Source: Bifidobacterium sp. B4142 | GTDB taxonomy: Bacteria > Actinomycetota > Actinomycetes > Actinomycetales > Bifidobacteriaceae | Reading direction: 5' to 3' | DNA length: 64,000 nucleotides | NCBI RefSeq assembly: GCF_026537325.1 | Contig: NZ_JAFNMJ010000001.1 | Coordinates: 186,001 to 250,000 of the forward strand | Shown here: piece by piece, positions 45,831 to 55,661 of the stretch | Layout: every line of letters begins with the position of its first letter | Numbering within the stretch: position 1 is the stretch's first letter | Translations under genes and position numbers: made by a program | Notes under the pieces: model-generated | Databases searched by the model: none | Told to the model about the DNA's origin: nothing | The model's input: only the letters and a program-made list of their open reading frames with translations

Positions 45831-47171
45831 ATGCCTGAACGCATGCAGCAGCAGGAGGCCGTCAGGCCCATCCGCATAGCACTTCTGGGGGCTGGGACCG
45901 TGGGCTCCCAGACCGCCCGCCTCCTGGTGGAGCAGAGCCAGGACCTGGCCAGCCGAGTGGGCCGTCCCCTGCAGCTGGTGGGCATCGCCGTCCTCCATCC
46001 TGACAAGGTCAAGGCTGATTGGATCGATCCGTCCCTGCTGACCACAGACTCAGCCGACCTGGTCACCCGGGCGGACATCGTCATCGAGCTGATCGGCGGC
46101 ATCGAGCCGGCCCGCACCCTGCTGCTCAAGGCCATCGAGTCCGGCGCCAGCGTGGTCACCGCCAACAAGGCCCTCCTGGCCCAGCACGGCCCTGAGCTCT
46201 ACCGGGCTGCCGAAAAGCAGGGCGTCGACATCTACTTCGAGGCGGCCGTGGGCGGGGCCATCCCCATCGTGCGGCCCCTGCGCGAGTCCCTGGTGGGCGA
46301 CGGCATCACCAGCCTGGTGGGCATCGTCAATGGGACCACCAACTACATTCTGGATGAGATGACCACCAAGGGTCTGCAATTCGACCAGGCTCTGCGCGAC
46401 GCCCAGGCCAAGGGCTTCGCTGAGGCGGACCCCACCGCCGATGTGGACGGGCTGGATGCAGCCGCCAAGGCCGCCATCATGGCCACGCTGGCCTTCCACA
46501 CTGATGTGCGCATGGATGATGTGCCCGTGGAGGGCATCCGCACCATCACCGCCGACGATATAGCGGCCGCACAGACCGAGCACCGGGTCATCAAGCTTCT
46601 GGCCGTGGCTGAGCGCGGCGAACAGGGCATCTCCGCCCGGGTCTACCCGGCGTTGATCTCCGACAGCCACCCCCTGGCCTCGGTCCATGGCAGCTTCAAC
46701 GCCGTCTTCGTCACCGCCAAGGCCGCCGACGACCTCATGTTCTACGGCCGGGGTGCCGGCGGGGCGCCCACAGCATCAGCCGTTCTGGGGGACGTGGTCA
46801 CCGAGGCCCGCCACATCGTCCAGCATGGCATGGGTCCGGGGATCCCCATGTACGCCAACATCCCCATGGCCCCTCTGGATTCATCCCGCGCCGCCTTTGC
46901 CGTCCGTTTCCTCATTCACGACAAGCCTGGCGTGCTGGCGGCCATCGCCCAGGTCTTTTCCGAGGCGGGCATCTCCATCAACGGAGTCAACCAGGACATC
47001 AAGCCCACCCTGCATGACCCGGGCTACAGCGGCGAGATCCAGCAGCTGCGCGTGGTCACCCACCTGTGCGACGAGGTGACCCTGCGGCAGGTGGTTGAGC
47101 GGATCTCCACCTTCGACTCGGTCACCGGGCAGGCCTCCATCCTGCGCGTCTTCGATCGGCAGGCCCAATGA
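45831..47171 (+). CDS. hom: Homoserine dehydrogenase
   Basis: 446 residues. NAD(P)-binding LLGAGTVGSQTARLL, catalytic region with GIVNGTTNYIL and GFAEADPTADVDG, and a C-terminal ACT regulatory domain (about 355-440, FLIHDKPGVLAAIAQVFSE), probably giving threonine feedback. GGAGG precedes the ATG. It overlaps thrB by ATGA. Confidence 0.97.
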   Translation: MPERMQQQEAVRPIRIALLGAGTVGSQTARLLVEQSQDLASRVGRPLQLVGIAVLHPDKVKADWIDPSLLTTDSADLVTRADIVIELIGGIEPARTLLLKAIESGASVVTANKALLAQHGPELYRAAEKQGVDIYFEAAVGGAIPIVRPLRESLVGDGITSLVGIVNGTTNYILDEMTTKGLQFDQALRDAQAKGFAEADPTADVDGLDAAAKAAIMATLAFHTDVRMDDVPVEGIRTITADDIAAAQTEHRVIKLLAVAERGEQGISARVYPALISDSHPLASVHGSFNAVFVTAKAADDLMFYGRGAGGAPTASAVLGDVVTEARHIVQHGMGPGIPMYANIPMAPLDSSRAAFAVRFLIHDKPGVLAAIAQVFSEAGISINGVNQDIKPTLHDPGYSGEIQQLRVVTHLCDEVTLRQVVERISTFDSVTGQASILRVFDRQAQ

Positions 47172-48223
47172 TGGCCGTTGCTGCAGAGGGTCCGTCTACT
47201 GTGCGGGTGTGCGTGCCGGCCACCAGCGCCAACCTGGGTTCAGGTTTTGATGCGGTCGGCCTGGCGCTGGACTACCATGACGAGATCGTCTTCACCCGTT
47301 CCGTGGACCCGGGCGACACCACCGCCTATGTGGTCATCAAGGGCGAGGGGGAGCGGACCCTGCCCCGAGACGAGACCCATCTGGTCGTCTCTACTTTCAG
47401 GCGGGCCTGCCAGGTCTTCGGACTGCCAAGGTTCGGCTTCATCATGCGCGCGGTCAACCGAATCCCCCAGGCCAGGGGGTTGGGATCCAGCGCCGAGGCC
47501 ATCGTGGCTGGTATCGCGGCGGCTGCGGCCTTCGCCCACACTGGCCCACTGCGCCGTGATGCCGTCTTCGCGCTGGCAGCCCAGATCGAGGGGCATCCCG
47601 ACAACGTGGCGCCTGCCGTCTACGGGGGGCTGACCGTCTCCTATGATCTGGCCACTGGCGAGGGGGTGGGTTCCCTGCCCATAGCCGGGGGCGCGCCCTT
47701 GGAGGGCGGCTACCACACCCTGCGTTACCAGGTGGATCCGGCCATCAAAGCCACGGTTTTCGTTCCCGGAGCCCATCTGTCTACGCAGAAGGCCCGACAG
47801 GCCCTGCCCAACCGGGTGCCTTACGCGGATGCCGTTCACAACCTGTCAAGGGCGGCCCTGATTCCTGGTGCTCTGAACCCAAGATCCCTGGATGACCTGG
47901 AGACAGAGGCAGCCGAGCAGTCTGCCAGAGCCAACGCCCTGCTCTTCGTAGCCACCCAGGACCGGCTCCATCAGCCATACCGGGCCGGGCTCATGCCCTC
48001 CTCAACCAAGCTCCTGCAGCTCCTGCGCAGTCGGGGCTACGCGGCGGCCGTCTCTGGAGCCGGTCCCTGCATCATCGTCCTGCATTACGGTGATGCCGAA
48101 AATGAGCTGCGGACCCTTGCCAAGGACTATCTGGATTCCGGCCGCTGGCGGATCCTGCCCTTGGACGTGGACTGCCGGGGGGTCCAGGTGGAACGGGACC
48201 AGGAAGGCAATCGTGAACACTGA
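47168..48223 (+). CDS. thrB: Homoserine kinase
   Basis: 351 residues, GHMP kinase. The ATP-binding motif is PQARGLGSSAEAIVAG; the N-terminal substrate motif is PATSANLGSGFDAVGLAL. It phosphorylates homoserine for threonine synthesis. Start overlaps the hom stop by 4 nt. Confidence 0.96.
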   Translation: MMAVAAEGPSTVRVCVPATSANLGSGFDAVGLALDYHDEIVFTRSVDPGDTTAYVVIKGEGERTLPRDETHLVVSTFRRACQVFGLPRFGFIMRAVNRIPQARGLGSSAEAIVAGIAAAAAFAHTGPLRRDAVFALAAQIEGHPDNVAPAVYGGLTVSYDLATGEGVGSLPIAGGAPLEGGYHTLRYQVDPAIKATVFVPGAHLSTQKARQALPNRVPYADAVHNLSRAALIPGALNPRSLDDLETEAAEQSARANALLFVATQDRLHQPYRAGLMPSSTKLLQLLRSRGYAAAVSGAGPCIIVLHYGDAENELRTLAKDYLDSGRWRILPLDVDCRGVQVERDQEGNREH

Positions 48224-49562
48224 AGACAGGCATACCCCGCTCATTCTGGCATCATCCTCCCCCTCCCGGCGGCGGCTCCTGGTCCAGGCGGGCATCGACC
48301 CCATCATCCGACCCTCAAAGGTGGATGAGCCGGCCGTCCTGGCTGAACAGGCCCGTAAACTAGGCCGCCACCTGGAGGACCTGGATGCGCGCGAGCGGGT
48401 CGCTATCTTGGCTGAGGCCAAGGCTTCGGCTGTCCAAGCGACCATGGATGCCGTCAAGGATGCCGAACGGCGCTCGCGGGGCGACCTGGTCACGTTCAGG
48501 CCTCTGAGCCAGGGTGATCCGGATGCATCCTCCAGGGATTCCATGAGCCAGGTCATCGGAGCCTGGGGCGGGATGCTCGGATCCGGGCGTGGGCCCCTCC
48601 TGCTGGGGTGCGACTCGCTGTTCAGCGTGGACGGGGCCGTCATGGGCAAGCCTCACCAGCCGGAGCGTGCTCTGGAGCGGTTGATGGCCATGCGCGGCCG
48701 AACAGGCACCCTGGTCACCGGTCACTGTCTGATCGATCTGGCCACCGGCCGACGGGTTCGAGCGGTCAGCAGCGCCCAGGTGACCTTCGGAGACTATGAC
48801 CGGGCCTCCATGCAGGCCTATGTGGCCACCGGCGAACCCTTGGAGGTGGCCGGATCCTTCACCTTGGAAGGATTGGGCAGCGCCTTCATCCAGGGCATCC
48901 AGGGCGATCCCAGCGGAGTGATGGGATTGAGCATGCCCGCCCTGCGCGCCCTGGCCCAGGAGCTGGGCGTCTCCTGGCCTGACCTATGGGCCGGACGAGT
49001 CATGCCCGAGCGGCGGCAGACCGCCGGATCGACGCATGGGCCTGAAGGACTGGTCGCCCCAGTGGAGAACGTCCACCAGCCTGGCGACGGGTGGGTGGAC
49101 TGCGCCTGCGGCAAGCGGCACTGGGGGCTCAACGGGGCTGCCGGCGTCTTGCTGGCCCGGCGCGATGCCCGCACGGGCGCGCCGATCAGCGTGCTTCTGC
49201 AACACCGGGCCCGCTGGAGCGCCGAGGGCGGCACCTGGGGTGTGCCGGGCGGCGCCATCTCGGACGGGGAGAACCCCCTGGAGGGCGGCCTGCGCGAAAG
49301 CTATGAGGAGGCCAACATCCGTCCGGAGGACATCCAGGTGGTGGGCTCCTACCTGGAGGACCACGGCCCCTGGGGCTATACGACCATCCTGGCCTTCGAG
49401 CGCCCCGGCCACCAGGTCGAGCCCCGCATGAATGACGATGAGAGCATTGCCCTGGAATGGGTGGATCTGGACAAGGTCGCGGACCTGCCCCTGCTGAAGG
49501 CCTTCGGCCAGGACTGGCCGCACTTCCTGCAACGCTTAAAAGCTCTGGCTGCCGAAGGCTGA
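48213..49562 (+). CDS. maf: Maf-Nudix fusion protein (nucleotide pyrophosphatase plus Nudix hydrolase)
   Basis: 449 residues from GTG 48213 with AGGAAGG upstream. The N-terminal part (about 1-265) is a Maf domain: LILASSSPSRRRLL, catalytic GCDSLF, and IQGIQGDPSGVMGLS. It carries a 60-residue insertion (about 45-105). A short CACGKRHWG Cys/His segment leads to a C-terminal Nudix domain (about 310-445) with the box GAISDGENPLEGGLRESYEE. Maf cleaves non-canonical NTPs; the Nudix part probably cleaves another nucleoside diphosphate derivative, so the fusion may clean the nucleotide pool in two steps. It overlaps thrB by 11 nt. Confidence 0.9.
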   Translation: MNTEDRHTPLILASSSPSRRRLLVQAGIDPIIRPSKVDEPAVLAEQARKLGRHLEDLDARERVAILAEAKASAVQATMDAVKDAERRSRGDLVTFRPLSQGDPDASSRDSMSQVIGAWGGMLGSGRGPLLLGCDSLFSVDGAVMGKPHQPERALERLMAMRGRTGTLVTGHCLIDLATGRRVRAVSSAQVTFGDYDRASMQAYVATGEPLEVAGSFTLEGLGSAFIQGIQGDPSGVMGLSMPALRALAQELGVSWPDLWAGRVMPERRQTAGSTHGPEGLVAPVENVHQPGDGWVDCACGKRHWGLNGAAGVLLARRDARTGAPISVLLQHRARWSAEGGTWGVPGGAISDGENPLEGGLRESYEEANIRPEDIQVVGSYLEDHGPWGYTTILAFERPGHQVEPRMNDDESIALEWVDLDKVADLPLLKAFGQDWPHFLQRLKALAAEG

Positions 49563-49584
49563 ACAGAAGGCCTGGTCCGGCGCG

Positions 49585-50553
49585 TCAGCTCAGGAGCAGA
49601 GCGACCAGGGCGATGATCACGGGCGAGCTGATCGTGCTCAGCAGGATGCCGTCCCTGGCGAAGGTGGTTCCCACCTCGTAGCGGGCCGCGTAGTTGTAGA
49701 CGTTCTGACCGGTGGGCAGGGCCGCCAGAACCACGCACCCGTACAGCTCCACTCCGCTGAAGCCCATCATGAACCGGGCCAGCAGGTAGGCGATTATGGG
49801 CATGACCAGATTCTTCAGGATCACCGCGCAGAGGGTGGCACGACGGTCGGTGCCCCGGCCCATGGGCCGCGAACCCCGCAGGGACATGCCGAAGGCCATG
49901 AGGATCATGGGCACGGCCGACTGCCCGATCATGTCGATGGGCTTGTAGACGAAGTCGGGGATGATGAAATGGCCGGCCCGGGCGCTGATGGCCGAAATCA
50001 CTATGCCGCCTATGGAGCCGATCAGGATGGGCTGCTTCAGGGGCTGTTTGAGGATGGTCTTGATCGAGAGCTTGCCAGAGGTGGTCGCGTCCAGAACGGT
50101 TAATCCAATAGGGGTGAACAGGGCCTGTTGCATGACCAGGATGGGTGCCACCAGTGTGGGATTGCCCAGAATATAAGTGGCTACAGGCAGCCCGATGTTG
50201 TTGGAGTTCAAATACAGGGAGTCCAGAGCGCCGATGGTGGCTTCGGCGGCCGGCAGGTGAAAGCTGGCCGCGTTCAGGGCCACGAAGAGCAGACCCACGG
50301 CCGCCGCCGACAGGAAGGCCACGATGATGCTGGGGTGGAAGATGACCGACAGCTTCTGCTTGGAGAGGATGGCGAACATCAGGCAGGGCGTCGAGACAAA
50401 GAAGGAGTACTTGTTGAGCACCAGCTGGGCCGTTGGACCGCCTACATGGAAGCGGGCGGCCACATACCCCACGGCGATGACCACGCCGATGATGAAGAAC
50501 CCCTCCATGGCACTGAGCAGTCCAGGCACTCCGGCATCCTCCTCGTCTCGCAT
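49585..50553 (-). CDS. AEC-family (auxin efflux carrier) transporter
   Basis: About 322 residues with ten predicted helices in two inverted repeats. The crossover motif NSNNIGLPVATYILG and the C-terminal LAALPTGQNVYNYA are typical. Members export or import organic acids such as malate or malonate. ATG 50553 has GGGAGG 12 nt upstream; ATG 50508 would start directly before the first helix. Divergent from dapE. Confidence 0.88.
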   Translation of the reverse strand: MRDEEDAGVPGLLSAMEGFFIIGVVIAVGYVAARFHVGGPTAQLVLNKYSFFVSTPCLMFAILSKQKLSVIFHPSIIVAFLSAAAVGLLFVALNAASFHLPAAEATIGALDSLYLNSNNIGLPVATYILGNPTLVAPILVMQQALFTPIGLTVLDATTSGKLSIKTILKQPLKQPILIGSIGGIVISAISARAGHFIIPDFVYKPIDMIGQSAVPMILMAFGMSLRGSRPMGRGTDRRATLCAVILKNLVMPIIAYLLARFMMGFSGVELYGCVVLAALPTGQNVYNYAARYEVGTTFARDGILLSTISSPVIIALVALLLS

Positions 50554-50660
50554 GGTGGACGGCGGCCTCCCAGGCGGAGTGCCACCGCTTCTGTCGTCCC
50601 CATTGTGCCACCCGGGCCTCATGCTTGCGGCTGCAAGTCCACCTGCGATTCCCAGCCCGC

Positions 50661-50666
50661 TAGCAT
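50661..50666 (+). promoter_or_regulatory. Probable -10 element of a leaderless dapE transcript
   Basis: TAGCAT is followed after 6 nt (GGCACT) by the dapE ATG. The aminotransferase gene at 58518 has the nearly identical arrangement TAGCAT-GGCAGC-ATG. Confidence 0.5.
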
Positions 50667-50672
50667 GGCACT

Positions 50673-51902
50673 ATGGCCAAGAACACACAGACCGATATTG
50701 ATCTTCTCGCCGGCGTACAGGGGGCTGAACCTGCCCGGGCCCTGGCAAGGATACTGGAGTCCATGACCGCCCTGAACTCGGTCAGCGGCCAGGAGCGCAC
50801 CCTGGCTGATGCCGTCCAGCGGGCCCTGTCGTCAAGGGCTGACCTCTTGGTTCGACGGCTGGGCGACACGGTCGTGGCCTCCACCCAGCTGGGCCGTCCC
50901 CACCGCATCGTCCTTGCCGGTCATCTGGACACTGTCCCCGTGGATGGGAACCTGCCCCCGCGCTGGCTGGAGCCCGGCGACCCGGCCATCCGCGCCGACC
51001 TGGCTGCCGCCCACCCCGGATCCCGGGTGCTGCATGGCCGGGGCGCCGCCGACATGAAGGCTTCAGATGCCGTCTTCCTTCACCTGGCGCTCACCCTGCA
51101 GGAGCCGGTCTATGACCTGACCTTTGTCTTCTACGACCATGAGGAGGTCCAGGCCGATCTGAACGGGCTGGGCCGGGTGGTGGCTGCCCATCCTGACTGG
51201 GTGCGAGGGGATTTCGCCATCATCGGCGAGCCCACCGACTGTGCCATCGAGGCCGGCTGCAACGGAACCATGCGCTTCGACCTGATCACCCACGGGACGA
51301 CGGCCCATTCCGCCCGGGCCTGGATGGGCAGCAACGCCATCCACGCTGCCGCACCCATTCTGAACCGGCTGGAGCAGTACCGTCCGGCCACGGTGAAGGT
51401 GGATGGCCTGGACTATCGGGAAGGGCTCAACGCCACCATGATCGAGGGCGGCCTGGGCACCAACGTCATCCCCGACCGTTGCCGGGTGCACGTCAATTAC
51501 CGGTTCGCCCCCGACAAGAGCCTGTCCCAGGCCAAGGAGCTGATGATGGGCCAGGGGACGGGCGCCGAGCTCGGCAATGGCGAGCATGTGGCCCTGGGCG
51601 GAGTCTTCCAGGGATTTTCGGTGCGCATGTGCGACGAATCGCCCGCGGCCCGTCCTGGTCTGGACTCGCCTTGGGCGCGTTCGCTGGCGGACCTGGTCGC
51701 CCGGACCACGGGTCAGCAGCCTCGCGCCAAACTGGGATGGACCGATGTGGCGCGGTTTTCAGCCCTTGGCCTACCGGCTGTCAATTTGGGGGCGGGGGAC
51801 CCCCTGCTGGCCCACAAGGCCGACGAACAGGTGCCCCTGGATGACCTGGTTCGGTTGGAAGCCATACTGGTCGAGTGGCTCAATGGACCTGATGGCCGCT
51901 GA
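50673..51902 (+). CDS. dapE: Succinyl-diaminopimelate desuccinylase
   Basis: 409 residues, M20 metallopeptidase fold. The metal ligands are recognisable: LAGHLDTVPVDG (His, with Asp), GRGAADMKASDA (Asp), DHEEVQ (Glu general base) and IIGEPTD (Glu). It hydrolyses N-succinyl-LL-diaminopimelate in lysine and peptidoglycan precursor synthesis, complementing lysA nearby. No Shine-Dalgarno sequence. Confidence 0.93.
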   Translation: MAKNTQTDIDLLAGVQGAEPARALARILESMTALNSVSGQERTLADAVQRALSSRADLLVRRLGDTVVASTQLGRPHRIVLAGHLDTVPVDGNLPPRWLEPGDPAIRADLAAAHPGSRVLHGRGAADMKASDAVFLHLALTLQEPVYDLTFVFYDHEEVQADLNGLGRVVAAHPDWVRGDFAIIGEPTDCAIEAGCNGTMRFDLITHGTTAHSARAWMGSNAIHAAAPILNRLEQYRPATVKVDGLDYREGLNATMIEGGLGTNVIPDRCRVHVNYRFAPDKSLSQAKELMMGQGTGAELGNGEHVALGGVFQGFSVRMCDESPAARPGLDSPWARSLADLVARTTGQQPRAKLGWTDVARFSALGLPAVNLGAGDPLLAHKADEQVPLDDLVRLEAILVEWLNGPDGR

Positions 51903-52138
51903 TCTGTGACATACTAGAGGACGGTGGTTCTGCCTGACCACTTGCAGCGTAGGCGTTGATCCCCCCGGACGGAGACCCAGTGATCCGTGCGGGCGTCGGT
52001 GTCCGCCTGCGTCAGGAAGACTTTTTGCCAAGGCGTTTCGATCGGGCGCACGCAGGTGCGCGGCTGCAGTGAGAGTGCAGCGTGAGGACGGATCGGAACC
52101 GTGAGAGCGGCGCGAGGCGGCGTGCCGCAAGGAGCATT

Positions 52139-54784
52139 GTGCCCGAAAAAACGAATACTGAGGATACCCAGGATAATAGGTCCGCCACCAGGGATGGGCA
52201 GGAACGGCAGGTCGAGCAGACCGCTGGCTCCGGCACCCGTCGCCGTGCTGGACGGCGCGTGGTCAGAGTGGCCGGCGCCGCCGGCGCCGACGTGCCCGTG
52301 AAGGTCGAGGCCGAGAAGCGCAAGGCCTCTCGCAAGGCCAAGGAGGAGGACGACGAGTCCAAGCCCTCCGCCACCCGTCGCCGTCGCACCCGCAAGCCCA
52401 AGGAGGATCAGTCGGTCGATCAGGACGTCCAGGTGGATGAGAGCGAGTCCAAGCCGACCAGGACGACCACTCGTCGTCGCACCCGCACTGCTGCCCGCCG
52501 ACGCGATGAGGAGCATGCCCAGGAGGGTGAACCTGATCAGGAGCGTCAGGAGCGTGCCATTGAGGCTGTGGAGGCACTGACCTCGGGCCGCAGCCAGAGG
52601 GCAGGCCGGAAGGCCGAGGAGCAGGATGAGCGCCCGCGCGCCTCCCGTCCCCGTCCTATGACATCCCTGCTCTTCCAGGAGCCCGTCATACCCGCCTCCC
52701 GGCCCGAGCATGATGGGCGCGAAGAACGGGATGATGAGGACGAGGATGCCGAGCAGTCGCCCAAGACCTCTCGCCGCAGCAGGTCCAGGAACACTTCGGA
52801 GGGCGGTTCACGCCGTTCCCGCAGGCTCAACGCCGAGGAGCGCAGGGCCGCCGACGAGGTGGAGCGCATCGAGGAGGATCTGGACCATGAGGGTATCACC
52901 TTCGTGGTCGACGAGGACCAGGAGCAGGACGAGGAGCCGCAGGAGTCCGGCACCCGCACCCGTCGTCGCCGCCGTGCCAAGGGCGACGAGGAGGACGCTG
53001 AGAAGTCCGTTTCCACCCGTCGTCGCCATCGCGGGCACGAGCAGGAGAAGGACAAGGATGATGAGGACGAGGCCCCGCTGACCCGTCGTCGCCGTCGTCG
53101 CAGGGGTGCTAAGTCCGCTGAGGGCGAGCCGGAGGTGTCCGGCACCCGCCGTTCCCGCAAGCAGCAGTATATTGACGAAATCACTGACGTGGAGGGCTCC
53201 ACCCGCCTGGAGGCCAAAAAGCAGCGTCGACGGGACAACCGCCGCGAGCGCTCCCGTCAGTCCCAGCTGGTCGAGCAGGACTTCCTGGCCCGCCGTGAAA
53301 ACGTCAACCGTCTGATGGTGGTGCGCGAGAAGGAGCACCACACCCAGATCTCGGTCATCGAGGACGACATCCTGGTCGAGCACTATGTCTCCGACATCCA
53401 GGAGGTCTCCACTGTCGGCAACATCTACCTGGGCCGGGTCCAGAACGTCCTGCCCAGCATGGAGGCCGCCTTCGTGGACATAGGCCAGGCCCGCAACGGC
53501 GTGCTCTATGCCGGCGAGGTCAACTGGGACTCCACCCGCCTGGAGGGCCAGCCCCGCCGGATCGAGCTGGCCTTCAAGTCCGGCGACCCCGTGCTGGTCC
53601 AGGTCACCAAGGATCCCATCGGCCACAAGGGCGCCCGGCTGACCTCGCAGGTCACGCTGGCCGGCCGCTTCCTGGTCCTGGTGCCCTCGGGCGGCATGAC
53701 CGGCGTCAGCCGCAAGCTGCCCGACCGCGAGCGTTCCCGCCTCAAGAGCATCGTCTCCAGGGTGGCTCCCAAGGACATGGGCGTCATCATCCGCACCGCG
53801 GCCGAGGGGGCCAGCGAGGAGGCCCTGACCAAGGATCTGGAGAACCTGCAGCGTCAGTGGAGCAAGATCGAGGACAAGCGCAAGGAGTTCCTGCACGGCA
53901 AGCGCCCCAAGCTCCTGCAGGGCGAGCCGGACGTGGCCATCCGCGTGGTCCGCGACATCTTCAACGATGATTTCGCCAAGCTGGTGGTCCAGGGGGAAGG
54001 GGTCTACGAGCGGGTCCGCAACTACCTGGAGACCATGGCCCCCGACCTGGAGGAGAAGCTTGAGCACTGGGACCCTGCCGAGCACCAGGGCAAGGATGTC
54101 TTCGACCGCTGGAGCATCGACAGCCAGCTGCGCAAGGGCATGGAGCGTCAGGTCTACCTGCCTTCCGGCGGCTCCCTGGTCATCGACCGCACCGAGGCCA
54201 TGACCACCATCGATGTGAACACGGGCCGCTTCATCGGCAAGGGCAAGTCCCTGGAGGAGACGGTGACCCGCTGCAACCTGGAGGCTTCCGAGGAGATCGC
54301 CCGGCAGCTGCGCCTGCGCGACATCGGCGGCATGATCATGATCGACTATGTGGATATGGTCATGCCGGCCAACCGCGACCTGGTCCTGCGCCGCCTGGTG
54401 GAGTGCCTGGCCCGGGACCGCACCAAGCATCAGGTGGCCGAGGTCACCTCCCTGGGGCTGGTCCAGATGACCCGCAAGCGGGTGGGCCAGGGGCTGGTCG
54501 AGGCCTTCTCCGAGGAGTGCCCCACCTGCCACGGCCGAGGCTTCATCCTCCACGACAAGCCGACCATCTCCGCCTCCTATGCCGACCCCTATGCGGTCAA
54601 GGGCGGCGACCCCTTCGTCAAGACCAACAAGCATGGTCATGGCTCCTCTGCCAAGGAGACCCTGTCCACCGGCTCGACGCCTGCAGTCAAGGCCAAGCTG
54701 GCCAGGATCGCTGCGGCGGCCCAGGCGGCGTCGGACGAGGACGACGCCCAGGCTGAGACGGCGGATGTCGCCAAGGAGTCATAA
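52139..54784 (+). CDS. rne: Ribonuclease E/G
   Basis: 881 residues from GTG 52139 (AAGGAG 4 nt upstream); an in-frame GTG at 52082 would add 19 residues. Residues 1-400 are disordered, with acidic runs alternating with repeated TRRRRR clusters, as in actinobacterial RNase E. The catalytic core follows: S1 domain near 426-470 (GNIYLGRVQNVLPSMEAAFVDIG), DNase I-like site with catalytic Asp in TTIDVNTGR (about 690) and MIDYVDM (about 735), and the zinc-link CPTCHGRG (about 793). It starts mRNA decay and processes rRNA. The 236-nt gap from dapE may hold a long 5' leader for autoregulation. Confidence 0.93.
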   Translation: MPEKTNTEDTQDNRSATRDGQERQVEQTAGSGTRRRAGRRVVRVAGAAGADVPVKVEAEKRKASRKAKEEDDESKPSATRRRRTRKPKEDQSVDQDVQVDESESKPTRTTTRRRTRTAARRRDEEHAQEGEPDQERQERAIEAVEALTSGRSQRAGRKAEEQDERPRASRPRPMTSLLFQEPVIPASRPEHDGREERDDEDEDAEQSPKTSRRSRSRNTSEGGSRRSRRLNAEERRAADEVERIEEDLDHEGITFVVDEDQEQDEEPQESGTRTRRRRRAKGDEEDAEKSVSTRRRHRGHEQEKDKDDEDEAPLTRRRRRRRGAKSAEGEPEVSGTRRSRKQQYIDEITDVEGSTRLEAKKQRRRDNRRERSRQSQLVEQDFLARRENVNRLMVVREKEHHTQISVIEDDILVEHYVSDIQEVSTVGNIYLGRVQNVLPSMEAAFVDIGQARNGVLYAGEVNWDSTRLEGQPRRIELAFKSGDPVLVQVTKDPIGHKGARLTSQVTLAGRFLVLVPSGGMTGVSRKLPDRERSRLKSIVSRVAPKDMGVIIRTAAEGASEEALTKDLENLQRQWSKIEDKRKEFLHGKRPKLLQGEPDVAIRVVRDIFNDDFAKLVVQGEGVYERVRNYLETMAPDLEEKLEHWDPAEHQGKDVFDRWSIDSQLRKGMERQVYLPSGGSLVIDRTEAMTTIDVNTGRFIGKGKSLEETVTRCNLEASEEIARQLRLRDIGGMIMIDYVDMVMPANRDLVLRRLVECLARDRTKHQVAEVTSLGLVQMTRKRVGQGLVEAFSEECPTCHGRGFILHDKPTISASYADPYAVKGGDPFVKTNKHGHGSSAKETLSTGSTPAVKAKLARIAAAAQAASDEDDAQAETADVAKES

Positions 54785-54818
54785 ACTGAATTTCGTTTTG
54801 TCGGCGGGGCAGGCACAT

Positions 54819-54848
54819 TTGACGACGCGGTGTGTTTGCTTCTATACT
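54819..54848 (+). promoter_or_regulatory. Promoter of rplU-rpmA
   Basis: TTGACG at 54819-54824, an 18-nt spacer and TATACT at 54843-54848, close to vegetative consensus. It leaves about an 85-nt leader before rplU. Confidence 0.8.
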
Positions 54849-54939
54849 GGTTAGCTGGTGTCTGGACGGGTTCGTCAATTGCATGGCAGGACTCGGATGC
54901 CGGGCGCATACAGCTTTGGACAACAGGCAAGGTAGGGCT

Positions 54940-55248
54940 ATGTACGCGATTGTGAAGGCCGGAGGCCATCAGGAGAAGGTCGAGGTCGGTGACCAGATCA
55001 CGGTCAACCGTCTGGCTGCCAGAAAGGGCGAGTCGGTCGAGTTTCCGGTCGCGCTGGTCGTCGACGGATCCAAGGTGACCATGGCCGCCAAGGATCTGGC
55101 CAAGATCTCCGTCAAGGGCGAGGTCGTGGACGACGAGGCCAAGGGCCCCAAGATCAACATCCAGAAGTTCAAGAACAAGACCGGCGTGGCGCGCCGCAAG
55201 GGTCACCGCCAGAAGCAGACCGTGGTCAAGATCACGGCCATCGCCTGA
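54940..55248 (+). CDS. rplU: 50S ribosomal protein L21
   Basis: 102 residues: [20 protein letters not shown] start and the C-terminal [23 protein letters not shown], typical of L21. ATG 54940 has GGTAGGG upstream. Cotranscribed with rpmA. Confidence 0.97.
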   Translation: MYAIVKAGGHQEKVEVGDQITVNRLAARKGESVEFPVALVVDGSKVTMAAKDLAKISVKGEVVDDEAKGPKINIQKFKNKTGVARRKGHRQKQTVVKITAIA

Positions 55249-55280
55249 GGGCCTAGGTCGAGGTAGGAAAGGAACCAGAC

Positions 55281-55532
55281 ATGGCACATAAGAAGGGCGC
55301 GTCCAGCTCACGCAACGGGCGCGATTCGAATGCACAGTACCTGGGCGTCAAGAAGTTCGGCGGCGAGGCCGTAGTGGCCGGCAACATCATCGTTCGCCAG
55401 CGTGGCACCAAGTTCCATCCCGGCCAGAACGTCGGCCTGGGCAAGGACCACACCCTCTTCGCCCTGACGGACGGAACCGTTCGGTTCGCCAACCGGCGCG
55501 ACCGCAAGGTCGTTGACGTGCTTACCGCCTGA
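55281..55532 (+). CDS. rpmA: 50S ribosomal protein L27
   Basis: 83 residues: [20 protein letters not shown] start and [20 protein letters not shown], typical of L27, whose N-terminus reaches the peptidyl-transferase centre. AGGAAAGGA precedes the ATG. Confidence 0.98.
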   Translation: MAHKKGASSSRNGRDSNAQYLGVKKFGGEAVVAGNIIVRQRGTKFHPGQNVGLGKDHTLFALTDGTVRFANRRDRKVVDVLTA

Positions 55533-55554
55533 TTGCTCTTTATCGGCATCGGCC

Positions 55555-55586
55555 AAAGGCCATCCCTGTCATGGGGGTGGCCTTTT
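55555..55586 (+). terminator. Terminator of rplU-rpmA
   Basis: AAAGGCCATCCC and GGGGGTGGCCTTTT arms with a short loop and a T-run, 23 nt after the rpmA stop. Confidence 0.8.
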
Positions 55587-55647
55587 GCATATGTATGAAG
55601 ATGCCGGGCATTCAGCTCTCAGGGGCCGCATGTCAGGCCGGATTGAG

Positions 55648-55653
55648 TACCAT
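55648..55653 (+). promoter_or_regulatory. Probable -10 element of a leaderless obg transcript
   Basis: TACCAT is followed after 8 nt by the obg ATG with no Shine-Dalgarno sequence. Confidence 0.4.
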
Positions 55654-55661
55654 GGGCCCCT

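Noticed and set aside
52808-54640. 610-codon minus-strand open frame opposite rne
   Set aside because: Product is rich in Gly, Leu, His and Asp as expected for an antisense shadow of a high-GC gene.
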